The translations under genes and the position numbers were made by a program. Below, piece after piece: positions 43,459-53,567 of a stretch of DNA of 64,000 nucleotides; position 1 is the stretch's first letter; each line of letters opens with the position of its first letter. The DNA lies in contig JAKSYS010000031.1 of the NCBI GenBank assembly GCA_022925895.1, positions 62,001 through 126,000 on the forward strand. Reading direction: 5' to 3'. The notes beneath the pieces were generated by a model. It worked only from the letters and a program-made list of their open reading frames with translations, did not search any database and was not told the DNA's origin. The DNA is from Fragilaria crotonensis. Lineage: Eukaryota > Bacillariophyta > Fragilariophyceae > Fragilariales > Fragilariaceae.

Positions 43459-46456
43459 TCACACCTCGTCCTCCTCGTTTCTTGTCTTTGCTTCTTTGAG
43501 TGCACTGTTGACGAAGCCACGATCGAAGTCCAATGCACACCTGTGAGACTTGAACAATTTCATCAGGCGTTGGATTTCGGAGTACAGAAGTCCTTGATCT
43601 TCTGTTATACTTGTGGCGATGAAGTTGTGGGTACGACCTTGCTGCCTCATTCTCTGCTGACTCTCAAAAGATGATGGTAAGTACAAATATATGCGCGTGC
43701 TCTCGAAGCAAACTTTCCCATCCTTTCTTTGGTCAACTCCTTGATTGAACACGTTGAATCTCTCACAAGTTGTTTGAAATTCTCTCGTCCCTCTTTTGAG
43801 ATACAGGAACCCGTCGGTAGAAAGCCTTTGCGTGACCCCAGCAAAATTCAATGCCTTCCCCTGCTAATTCGGCATGGAACTTTGGTGTTAGAAGTACCGT
43901 GATGCCCAGCTGAGATCCAAGGTACTGAAGTGCCGTTTCCTCATCCTTGAAATCAGCACACTCTGCGATGAGATGGCGTAGGGAATACCGTAAGTCAATC
44001 TTCCTGAAATTGTGTCTTTCTTTCCGTCGACAGTGTATTTATCTAACTCACTTGGATCAATCAGTCCTCTTTCCCACAGAACTTGTAGCATGCCTTTAGA
44101 TTTTCCTTCCCATCCAGATAGGATTTTGTCGACTTCTTTGTGAGTTTCGATTGAATTGTTTCTTGCCAATTCCTGAAGTTCGGCTTTAGTGTACCCGCGT
44201 TTTTGTTGGAGCGTCACACCCTTTTCGTTGAGCTCTTCAAGAAGGGTCTTCTTTGTTTTTCAATTGGCTTGCTTCTTTTCCCCATTATTCGATCATGACG
44301 TTGTAAGTCACGTTGCTCTGGTGTCAAATACCATGGGCCACAGTCGTCAGTATTGAATACCATTGACTGTGTGTCTCCGATGCCCAGGGTTGGTGAGTGT
44401 GTGCCCAGATAACCCTCTTGTGACATTATGACTGTGTCTCTCATCTGCTGTTTTGATCCTCCAAAGTTCTTTTGCATGTTGATCGCACTGAGTGCACCAT
44501 CACGTTTGCGAGCGTGTCCCTGAGAATGATCGAACAAAAATACAAAATCGAAGCTTGGATATAGGATTCGTAGGCAATCAACCACATCCTCAAGCTGAAG
44601 ACTCATGTGGTATGAATTCCAATAACCCTGATTATTGATTCCGATGAACAAGTATTTTACGAAGGGGGATTCCAACAAAATCGGCTTCCTCGTTGTTCCC
44701 AAGATTTCCATCGCAGCTGTTGTATCGAGGTAATTTCCACCGCCGAGAGCTGCTGTTTGCCTTGCCATATTCACTCTTTGTAACTCATCCTCTGTCATCT
44801 GCCTGCCAAAGCCGAATTCGCGTGACACGAACGCAGAAAGCATATACCCATCGCCCTCCGACTTGGGCAGAAGTGGCACTTGTCCTTTGGCCCAACCCAT
44901 TGTTTGGAGGACAGTAGATACTGCGCGAAGACAGACTCATCTTGACCAATAATCATCAAGGGCCTGACTGATGATGACACTCGTATGCTTGTTTTGCTTC
45001 AACATCTCGCGCTGCCTCTTCTCCCTTTTGATTCTTGATATGCAATTCTTCCAATAGTCAACGTGAAACTCAACCCGAGTCTCATCAGATATAATATCAT
45101 AGTAATGATGTCCGAAATCTGTGTCTAAGGTCTTGATCGTAGCAGCTTCACTGAGTGGAAGCTGAATCCAACGCCGACAACGTGGCTCAAGCACGGTAAG
45201 GTAGTTCTTGCAGAATGCATTTCGATGTGCGACAACATCTTCACGTTCATGGCCATCGACGTAGAAGCTCTTCCTTCTCGTATCATACTTGAATCCGAGT
45301 AATCGCATCCAGCGCCATGCTGTTGTGAAGCTCATGTTTTTAAGTCTATGTGCGCGAAGGAATAGCGCAATATCATCCTCATCTTGATCGACATCGACAG
45401 GATTGCTAGTAGGATTAATGGCTGTAGTACTTGTACTCAATGTTGACGTTTCTGCAGTATCTTCGTCTACTACCGATTCACGTTTCCACAACGCAGCCAG
45501 CCTTGGGATTACAGACGAATGAACGAATTGATAGACTGCTTCAATTGAAAGATGTGACAAGTTCTCGACGCCAAATGCAACAATCTGCTCCTTTGCGCAT
45601 GGAAACACTTCGAGAACTCGAGGAAGAGGTCGTTTCCCACACTGAACAGACAAGTTTGGGTTTGGGAAGCATTCAAAATTACGGAACACAATGTTCCAAT
45701 TTGCGATGGTTTTATAGAAGGTTGCTTGCGTCATACCAACAGTGTTCAATACCTTACAAGATTCAGTGCAACAGTCTTGCCACGTCCATTCATTCATTTT
45801 TGCAAGAGCCAATCGGTACGCATAACAAAGAAACGTCGCCCTTTGCCTGACAGCGCATATCTCAGCTTTGGTACACACGTTGTCGATATCTCTACCTTGC
45901 ACAACATTCCTCAATTATTTTCTTCCTCATGAACGCTTTGAAGCAGTACAATCCTTCTCTGAAGTGCTTCCATTGGAGTTTCAGAATCGAAATCAGTATC
46001 ATTCCCATCCTCGCAATTCGTTGTCCCATGTTTCTTTGGTGGTTTGAACACTCGGTATGCCTCTGGGCTACATGGCCAGTAACTTGAGCTAGAAGCATCA
46101 GCAGCAATCATTACAGCGGCCGCACCAGTATCTCCTATCCTTGCTCGTTTGCTCGGTGATTGCTCAACAATGTCTCCGATCCTTCCTCCCGTTGTAGCCT
46201 CCGTGTTGACAGGTGTAGTTATCATTGTGTCGAGAGCGGGTCTTGATCTTGTGCTTGGAATGACTAGCACATTTGCGGCTGCTTCCATTACTTTTTCGTT
46301 CCATGCACTGTTAAGTGGACATGGGTACCGTATCTGCCTTGATTTCTCTGTGAAGTAGTAATAGAATGTGTTCTTGTATGTGACTCTGAACACTCCTGTT
46401 GTGTTTGATCCATCAAATCGGTGCATCAATTCTCCGAAAGAAGCCGACTTGGACAT
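43459..46456 (-). pseudogene. Multiply frameshifted DDE transposase
   Basis: Pieces of one transposase in successive frames. They are a possible N-terminal region at 45911-46456 (uncertain), a helical DNA-binding and central part at 44937-45914 (WRWMRLLGFKYDTRRKSFY, DGHEREDVVAHRN), and a short link at 44900-44970 reading LMIIGQDESVF with the first catalytic Asp. Next come 44214-44900 with PLLPKSEGDGYMLSAFVSRE and the second Asp in FLFDHSQGHA, then 43888-44217. A frame crossing 43850-43900 holds PKFHAELAGEGIEFCWGHAK with the catalytic Glu, and a C-terminal tail ends at 43459. At least four frameshifts break it. It belongs to a DDE superfamily endonuclease group common in fungi and stramenopiles that I cannot name. 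Confidence 0.72.
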
Positions 46457-47224
46457 CCCTGTATTGAACCTTCTTACATCAATGACGCCAAGGGACGCAT
46501 TGACATCAAATCTCCTAAAGCTTCAGCCCAAGTTGATGCAGGAAGCCAGCAATTTGACAATCTCGGACCATACGTGATGTCTGTTCGAAGTAGCATGACG
46601 GCATCAGTCAAAATAGCATATTTACCTTTGTCAACCATTGTATCTATAGATTTATCACCAACAGTAGGTTCACTGAGTTACATAGGAAGGTGACTGCAGG
46701 AGGTAAATCTATAGATTAGAATGGAAATGTTGCAAACGACGGCTTGAAAATCTCATTGTGGAAGCCTTGCTTCCAACACGACAAAGTCCCGCCCTCGTGA
46801 CGTCATATTGGCAGTGAAATCGGTCTAGCGTAGAATTAATACTGGGACGTGCGCCCGGATTTTAGAACAGAAAACCAGCTGTAGTCGTAGTCCTTGGAAA
46901 TGGAGTACTGGTAACTGGTAGTACAAGGTAGTACAGTAGTACTTGCCTAGGATTTATGGTACTGTAGTACTACCGTAAGTACCATCGACCACAGCGATCC
47001 CAGCGATTAGTTGTACGGGAGTACCGGTCACTTCTACTGGAGTTCTCGAGTACTCGAGTACCTGGTACTCCAGTACTAGAGTACTGGAGTACCATGCAAG
47101 GCGCGAGCGCGAGACGCTTGGGGATGAAACAGCTAACTTGGTGTTGCAGGCGTGAAGCTAGAAATCGCAGCAACCAGCATATCATTCTTGTATTTCGCTG
47201 TGCGATTCACTGCCTCCTTCGTCC
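46457..47224. other. Spacer upstream of the KIX-like gene
   Basis: No gene seen. AATCTATAGATT-type sequence occurs at 46646 and, inverted with GGTAAATCTATAGATTA, at 46704; these may be ends of the transposase element. The segment 46890-47095 is dense in GTAC words. Confidence 0.45.
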
Positions 47225-48808
47225 ATGTCCGTAACTCCTAGCATCTCTCCTGTACCTGGCAGCGAGCCCTCCAACGATGCATGGCGAGCTCCCGTCACGA
47301 AAGCGTATCGTTCGTCGGAAGTTCGCGAGATTGCCAAGGTCTTGGCCTCCCTGGAACCTGGCGCCACATCTAGCTCCAAATTGATGCTTGCGATGCGATT
47401 CGAAGCAGCCATTTTTTCGGCAGCAACGTCGCTGGCGGATTATCGCAAGAAATTGGCAAAGCGACTGAAAAAACTCCAAAAGAATTATGTGCCACCGACG
47501 AAACCATCTGGCGATCAATCGGCAGCATCGGATGCTGAACAACGAGTGATCGTACTGCGACACAAATTCGGAAAAGCCCTGGCATTGATTGACAAGAATG
47601 CAGCCTTGGCCGTCGCTGCCATGAAAGAAAAGAGTGGTTCTGAACGAGCCAAGCACCTGCAGCAGCATATTGACAGTGCGCGACAGTGGACAGCTCAGTT
47701 GGGCTTGCTTCCCAACAGCGACCCGAAAATCATTCCGAAACTAAACGACGCAGAATTGGACCGTTTGCAGTCTCATCTCGAACAACGTGTGGAAAATATC
47801 AGATCTCATGTAGTTAAATTGACGGAACCGGACATGTTTTTGCAAGAACGACTGGAAGAAATAGACGTGAGCTGGGCCAATCCGCAATCCGCTCGCATCC
47901 TGTCGGCAACCATCCTGCAACGATTCGTCTCACTGGGATGGAACGAATTTAATAACCCCAAAACGACATTGCAACGAGCATTGGACAAGGCATTACAAAC
48001 CGTACCACCGCCATCGCGCGATCCACGATCCAAGACGAATGCTGCACTGGCACACTTGGAGGCACTCCGAGCAGCGTCTCAGGCGATTTTGGCCTTTGTG
48101 GCGATCTCCGACAACGATGCTGTGGATTTGCCAACGAAAGTTCTCTCGAAATGCCACGCCAGAGCAGTCCAGGCGACAAGCTTTCTGAAGGAAGAGTGGC
48201 CGTCGATCAATCCAGAAGATGAAAACAAGAAAGGAACAGTATCACTTGAAGATGCATGGACGAAGGCGATGGAAATACCCGTCCAGGACGATGTTGGCGA
48301 CATGTTATCGACTGGGCAGTCACTCGATACGGCTCCTCCACCGTTCAAGAGACTTCGACCAACTGTCATACGCAGCAAGGTTCTGTTACGACCAGGGCGG
48401 GCATGTCCTTCCAACCTTCTTCTAGCGTTCAAGCGCAAGGGCGCCCAGCTGGTGCAACCCGCGAGTGATTGCTCGTACTTGATTCTGGACTTTGAGGCCT
48501 TTGATATGACAATCTACCTCATTCCGCTGGTGGTCGAAATCGCAGCCAAGGTTTCGTCAGGACCGTGCAGCGTGTGGGGTGTTGATGGGACATGGGAAAC
48601 CCTAGGAGAAGTCGTGCGGGATCGACTTGAGCATGCGTCGGCGCAGGCGACACGAGTGCTACGTTATTGCTTTGAAAGTGCCGCAGCTGCAACGAGCAAA
48701 TCAAGGGCGGACTTTGAACACGAAATTTCGGAAGGGACTGCTCTTCTCAAGTTCCTCCAGCTTGCTCGCATGACTTACATGCCGGATTGGCAAGATGTGG
48801 ACGTTTAG
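47225..48808 (+). CDS. Unassigned helical protein with KIX-like N-terminus
   Basis: 527 residues, single exon. Residues about 25-95 resemble the KIX-like domain of Mediator subunit 15: a helix REIAKVLASLEP, then AMRFEAAIFSAATSLADYRKKLAKRL, the pattern of a RFEexIFxxAxxxxDY core. The rest is predicted helical with no domain that I recognise and lacks the Gln-rich body of plant and fungal Med15. A basic segment (FKRLRPTVIRSK) lies near 378. Either a transcription co-activator or an unrelated helical protein is possible; I would not assign a gene name. The gene converges on the FKBP gene at 49049. Confidence 0.5.
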   Translation: MSVTPSISPVPGSEPSNDAWRAPVTKAYRSSEVREIAKVLASLEPGATSSSKLMLAMRFEAAIFSAATSLADYRKKLAKRLKKLQKNYVPPTKPSGDQSAASDAEQRVIVLRHKFGKALALIDKNAALAVAAMKEKSGSERAKHLQQHIDSARQWTAQLGLLPNSDPKIIPKLNDAELDRLQSHLEQRVENIRSHVVKLTEPDMFLQERLEEIDVSWANPQSARILSATILQRFVSLGWNEFNNPKTTLQRALDKALQTVPPPSRDPRSKTNAALAHLEALRAASQAILAFVAISDNDAVDLPTKVLSKCHARAVQATSFLKEEWPSINPEDENKKGTVSLEDAWTKAMEIPVQDDVGDMLSTGQSLDTAPPPFKRLRPTVIRSKVLLRPGRACPSNLLLAFKRKGAQLVQPASDCSYLILDFEAFDMTIYLIPLVVEIAAKVSSGPCSVWGVDGTWETLGEVVRDRLEHASAQATRVLRYCFESAAAATSKSRADFEHEISEGTALLKFLQLARMTYMPDWQDVDV

Positions 48809-49048
48809 ACACTTTAATTCTTAATTCGTGAAATGCGAAATGCCTGGTATGTAACGCTCTGGTAGACACGTACAGTCATTGAACATGCATCCCTGTTCCT
48901 ACTCAATCGCCAGATTACTTTGGCTTTCGAAGCCAGGTAAGAGGGCTCAAGAAGACTCAATGTAATAAGTGTCTATCTTGGTTCAACGCCTACTATAGTA
49001 CTAATATCCGTGAGATCTCTTCCTATACTGTACTACAAACAACTGAAA

Positions 49049-49492
49049 TTAAAGAACTTCCAGCATTTCCAAAGTAAAGACGAGTGCGGATCCACCGGGG
49101 ATACGACCTCCAGCACCTCGATCGCCGTAGACCAATTCCGCGGGTATGTACAGTTCCCAAGTTCCACCCTCCTTCATGAGCTGCATCGCTTCGGTCCATC
49201 CCTTGATGACCTGGTTGGGAGCAAAGGTTGCAGGCTGACCACGAGAATAGGACGAATCGAACTCAGTTCCATCAATGAGAGTTCCCTTGTAATGGCATTT
49301 GGTAGGACTCGAGATGGATGGAGACTTTCCAGTTCCGGCGACGAGTTCCTTGTAAAGGAGACCAGAAGGGAGTTTGACGACACCTTCTTCCTTTTCTTTC
49401 GCAGCGAGGAATTTCAAGCCTTCTTCGTTGGTCGCCGCGTGGGATGCGACGAGGACAAGGAGGAGGAGAAGGAATCGCATCAAGGTACACAT
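49049..49492 (-). CDS. Secreted FKBP-type peptidyl-prolyl isomerase
   Basis: 147 residues. The signal peptide (MRFLLLLLVLVASHAA) is followed by a Lys/Glu-rich helix and an FKBP domain from about 38 to 147: LPSGLLYKEL, KCHYKGTLIDGTEFDSSYSRG, VIKGWTEAMQLMKEGG, and LVYGDRGAGGRIPGGSALVFTLEML. The active-site positions (Tyr of HYKG, Asp/Phe of EFDSS, Val-Ile-x-Gly-Trp, Tyr of VYGDRG) are kept. It matches the FkpA/Mip and FKBP2-like secretory enzymes that assist folding in the ER lumen. No ER-retention tail is visible, so secretion is possible. It is divergent to the DENR gene. Confidence 0.9.
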   Translation of the reverse strand: MCTLMRFLLLLLVLVASHAATNEEGLKFLAAKEKEEGVVKLPSGLLYKELVAGTGKSPSISSPTKCHYKGTLIDGTEFDSSYSRGQPATFAPNQVIKGWTEAMQLMKEGGTWELYIPAELVYGDRGAGGRIPGGSALVFTLEMLEVL

Positions 49493-50075
49493 GGTGAAGG
49501 ATTACGACGTATGTCGAATGAATGGATCGGGTGTTTTATGTTGAATTACCCTGGCTTACTCTTCAGTACATTTGTATGTACGACTATGATCGTGTGCCAA
49601 TAATAACCGGTCAACCGTGCATCAAAATGACCGATGCTCGATGCTCGATGCTCGATGCTTGTGCTTGTTGGTTGGTACCAGGTACTATACCAGGTACCGT
49701 ATGTATGTGAGGAATGTATACACGTCTATAGAGAGGTCGACAATTGATTTCCATACCAAACTGTGAACTCTGTACTGGAGTAACGTAGAATCTACAGCTA
49801 CTTGAATGGTGAATGGTGGTTGGGAGTTGGGAGTTGGGAGGTGGCGAGGGAGCGAGGAGCGAGTCCGGAACTCCGGACCTCCGGACTCCGGAGTACTACA
49901 GGTAGTAGTACCAGTACTACCGGTAGTGTCAAATAGTGCTCCGAGCTCCGAGTAATCCTCCAATCCTCGAGGAGGCACCGCCGCAAAACCCTCCGGCATC
50001 CCTCCCGTCCTCAGTTAGAAATTAGAATTGACAATACCTGTCGTCGTGAAAGCACGCAATACATAATCGCCAACC
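49493..50075. other. Divergent spacer between FKBP and DENR genes
   Basis: Holds two heptamer arrays, (GATGCTC)x4 at 49633-49660 and (GGGAGTT)x3 at 49822-49842, plus a cluster of CCGGA/GTAC words at 49865-49950. No clear promoter element can be singled out. Confidence 0.6.
49633..49660. repeat. Heptamer array (GATGCTC)x4
   Basis: Four adjacent 7-bp units, the last ending in T instead of C. Confidence 0.9.
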
Positions 50076-50903
50076 ATGACATCGATCCTCCAACGCGTCC
50101 AACCTCTGTATTGTGGTGCCTGTGGTATGCCTCCGGAATATTGTGAATTTGGTCCTGATTTCGAAACACATTGCAATCCATGGCTCAAGAAACATCATCC
50201 AGTGCTCTGGGCAGAACGAAAAAAGCAGCAAACGGCTGCTGCGGACGACGAAGCCACTGCAGAAGAAGCGAAGAAAAATGCTACATCCAAGGAACGTCCT
50301 ACTGCACCCTGGACCGTAGAACAACGCCTACTTGCATTTTATGAGAAATACGAACCTGGCAAAGTGGATAATGTCCCGGGATTGCTCGTCAAGTATGCCG
50401 GCAAGGAGGAGAATTTGTTTGCGGCCCTGGCCAAAAAATACGGTCCGGAACCCGAGGATCCGTTCTATTGCGACGACGATGATGATGACAGTGACGACGA
50501 TGATGATGATGACAGCGATTCAGATGATCAAGGTATTTCCGACAATGTACGCAACCTTGAGTTATCTAAGAAGAAGAAAAAGGCACGAGGAGTAGGAGCA
50601 AAGGTCGCAGCCAAGGTTGACACGAGAGTGGTGATTCAAAAGATTACTCGAAACAAGAAAAAGGCGACCACAGTGGTGATTGGCATGGAAACCATAGAGG
50701 GGATCAAATTGAAAGAAGTCAGCAAAATATTCTCGAAGCGATTTGCGGGAAGTTCTTCCGTGAAGGATGGGCCCAAGGGCAAGGAAGTCATCATTCAAGG
50801 CGATCACATGGATGCAGTTGCCGAAATGATGGTTACTCAATTCAAAGTGGCTGGTGATTCGGTCTATTTGGATATTGATGGAGAATTTGTGCCATATCAG
50901 TAG
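50076..50903 (+). CDS. DENR: Density-regulated protein (DENR) homologue
   Basis: 275 residues. The N-terminal zinc-binding site has four Cys (C13, C16, C23, C33; YCGACGMPPEYCEF). A helical linker, an Asp-rich acidic stretch (about 130-155) and a basic segment follow. The C-terminal SUI1/eIF1-like domain is at about 185-265 (TRNKKKATTVVIGMETIEGI, then EVIIQGDHMDAVAEMM). DENR pairs with MCTS1 to recycle 40S ribosomal subunits and to promote re-initiation after upstream ORFs. All domain signatures are intact and the length is close to other DENRs with the acidic insert. The gene ends 26 bp from the convergent WLM protease gene. Confidence 0.9.
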   Translation: MTSILQRVQPLYCGACGMPPEYCEFGPDFETHCNPWLKKHHPVLWAERKKQQTAAADDEATAEEAKKNATSKERPTAPWTVEQRLLAFYEKYEPGKVDNVPGLLVKYAGKEENLFAALAKKYGPEPEDPFYCDDDDDDSDDDDDDDSDSDDQGISDNVRNLELSKKKKKARGVGAKVAAKVDTRVVIQKITRNKKKATTVVIGMETIEGIKLKEVSKIFSKRFAGSSSVKDGPKGKEVIIQGDHMDAVAEMMVTQFKVAGDSVYLDIDGEFVPYQ

Positions 50904-50929
50904 TTTGCTAGTAATCGAACGCATTCGAT

Positions 50930-52318
50930 CTATGAAAGATGCTTCATAGTGGATGACGATATCTTTGCGTTTCCATAAATATTGAAACCGAAGTCCTGCT
51001 GGGACCGCTCTACTTCCAACTGTTTGACGCGTTCGATGGCATCGTTGCGGACCAGCTCAGATATTACCTTCGACGAAGCGTTGTCCTTTTCCGCTCGGCA
51101 GACAGTGCAAACCATCAGTGTCGACTCATTGAAGTACGTGCACTTTGGGCATGACCAACCTGCGCGACAGGCGGGCTGCCTGACAACTCGTACGCGACTC
51201 TCACTGTCCTCTTCTGTCAAGTCGATGATAGACGACGATTCACCAGAAGGTAGAGCATCGCGGTTACGAGTTAAGCATTCACCATCAGGAGTAGCCAATT
51301 TTTCTGAAATCGCAGCGATTTTTTGTGGCTCGACCGGAGTGGCGGCAACTGCAGTAGCGTTATTTGTCACAGCAATCACTTCACGCGCATCCCCAAATGG
51401 CTGTTGCTGGGCCTTCATGTCGCGTGGTTCGTCGTCATCACTAATGCTTAACAAGTCGACGACATCAGGAACTTCGATCTCATCATCTTCACTACCATTG
51501 CACGGCAGGCACCAAACTTCATCAAGCATGCGCTGCCGCGAAACTGCAGCAGTGGCGGCCGCTTCACTAGGTGTGCACCACTCTGAAAACGTTGCATCGC
51601 CTCCTAGTTTTTGTGGACCTTGAGGCATCCAACGGCTGGACGCTTGTCGTCGTGCTTCGGCAGCTGCGGCTGCTGTATGCTCCCGATTCGGTCCCACATC
51701 CCCCCGCCCACCATGTCCCAATACGTATGCTTGGTCACTGTTCATGGGGAATCCTCCCGTATCCGCCACGATTCCACGGGTCAGAAGGACTGCATGCTGC
51801 TCTTGAATCTCATCCATTAATTTATAAAATGAAGCACTGTGCGGTCCATGGACGCAATGAGCAAGTTCGTGTGCCATGGTACCGGCAACTTGCTCGTAGG
51901 ACATGAGAATCGCGTGATTCTTCGCATCTCGCAATCGCAAATGAATCGTATGGCGTCCATCACCTCGAGATTGATTGTACCCCAGGATATTCTTGTTGGT
52001 CACCGCTCGGATGCGACGCTTCCGACGTTTGCGACCATTCTGTTGCGTGCTGTCATGGTTTTCAATATCATGGTCGAGGCCGTCTCCACAACAACACAAT
52101 TCCGACAGGGACAGCACTTGATAACCACGTCTCTGAACAATGGGATAAAATTCGTGATGGATTCGTCTGAGCAGTTGAAGGCACGCGTCTGCTTGCGGGA
52201 GCAGTGGAATGTGTGCAATCTTGATGGAGGATGATTGAGATGGATTTGGGATCGAAGCCGATCCTTCTAGAAGGTCCAGATCTCGTAGAGTACGAATGCG
52301 AGATGACTTCCCAGGCAT
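50930..52318 (-). CDS. Wss1-type WLM metalloprotease (DNA-protein crosslink repair)
   Basis: 462 residues. The WLM catalytic domain (about 30-190) has the zinc motif HELAHCVHGPH (H150, E151, H154, H160) followed by ASFYKLMDEI. The C-terminal half is disordered and carries two SUMO-interacting motif candidates, VVDLLSISDDDE and SIIDLTEEDSE. A RanBP2-type zinc finger follows near 395-420 (WSCPKCTYFNESTLMVCTVC). Yeast Wss1 cleaves proteins crosslinked to DNA, guided by SUMO and Cdc48; this domain set predicts the same role in the nucleus. The tail also has acidic runs. All metal ligands are intact. Confidence 0.87.
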   Translation of the reverse strand: MPGKSSRIRTLRDLDLLEGSASIPNPSQSSSIKIAHIPLLPQADACLQLLRRIHHEFYPIVQRRGYQVLSLSELCCCGDGLDHDIENHDSTQQNGRKRRKRRIRAVTNKNILGYNQSRGDGRHTIHLRLRDAKNHAILMSYEQVAGTMAHELAHCVHGPHSASFYKLMDEIQEQHAVLLTRGIVADTGGFPMNSDQAYVLGHGGRGDVGPNREHTAAAAAEARRQASSRWMPQGPQKLGGDATFSEWCTPSEAAATAAVSRQRMLDEVWCLPCNGSEDDEIEVPDVVDLLSISDDDEPRDMKAQQQPFGDAREVIAVTNNATAVAATPVEPQKIAAISEKLATPDGECLTRNRDALPSGESSSIIDLTEEDSESRVRVVRQPACRAGWSCPKCTYFNESTLMVCTVCRAEKDNASSKVISELVRNDAIERVKQLEVERSQQDFGFNIYGNAKISSSTMKHLS

Positions 52319-53567
52319 GTCAAAGAGTGCGTTGTAAGCCTACCTGTAGTCGAGATAAACGCCACACCAATCCACCACCCTCGTCGTATCTCGTTGTTCA
52401 GGTGTTCTTTGTCAATAAGCGGGAGTGTAGGGAGGAAAAGCACAGTATCGATATATGATAGTGCTACTTGCATACTTTACATTCTACCGGTAGCAAGTTC
52501 GAACAAGTGCAGATCAAGCGCGACACGCGTGCTGTTGTCATTTTCCGTTACTACTGTACTGTACACAGAGTGCAGTGCACAGTGCATAGTACAGTACTCC
52601 GAGTACGACGTACACTCCGATTTTAGCACCCAGGGTGAAAGTAATCCGAGTACAAGTACAAGTACTTCAGTATAAAAACCCGCCAAGCTCCTGAGCTGTG
52701 ACTGCGTTGGTGCCGTCTATCGGTGTTTTCTATCCATATATAGGTCTTCAAGGTGAAGGTAGTCGTCTCGTATCGAAACCGTTTGATATGTAGGTTGAGC
52801 AGCTGCAGCCACCATTATGCGTACCAACTAGTGTATGTCTAGCAGTGGTCCATTAGAAGTTGTAGTCATCCCATGCGTTGTTGGTGTTAACCGTGGCAGA
52901 GAAGCAAATATACTAGTTCTTGGTCACTGCATGAGCTTTGTTTTTTTTTCAACAGAAGTGATACTAAGAGTCAGGAGGTTTTTACATGTCTTCTTCAGCA
53001 TCCATCCTCCTAATTGGGCAAAGGGAAAAGTTGAGATAAAGTTGATCATTTCACCTCAATAGTGAAGTTGACTCCCGCTCGACTGAAAAGGCTAGCATTC
53101 TTGCTATCAACTTGGTTTCCATAACAAGGTGGTAAAGCTAAGGCTCAACTTTTTCTGAATTGCTTCTCCATAAGGATAGACCTTTTGAGGGACAGCTGAA
53201 CAAAGCATTTCAAGCACATACTGTATTTGACAAATGTAGATTCTCCATTACTCGGAATAACATGTTGATGTGTCGTGATCCACAGTGAAAATTGGTTTGT
53301 GTTTTTAGGATTGCTCCGGAGTAACTCGAAGCTGGTAGCATTTTGGACACTAGAGTAGTCTGCGGAGCCCGCACAACGTCGAATGTTACTTCTTTCTATT
53401 TTAGCTTGGTAGTATGAGCGAACATTATTCTTCCGAGATGGATGTTGTTTCATTGGTATCGCGTTCTATTCTTCAAAAGTGTGCGTTGTATTTCTTCCAC
53501 TACCCACTTGCCGGCCACAATCCCTGCGCCTAGGACCCGAGCCCTCTCCACTTCTGTCCACACTTCC
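52319..53567. other. Spacer between WLM and PH-like genes
   Basis: No gene. 52540-52670 carries repeats of the 13-mer GTACTCCGAGTAC and other GTAC words. From about 52800 to 53460 the sequence is AT-rich with no domain in either strand. The 3' end of the PH-like gene follows at 53568. Confidence 0.5.
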
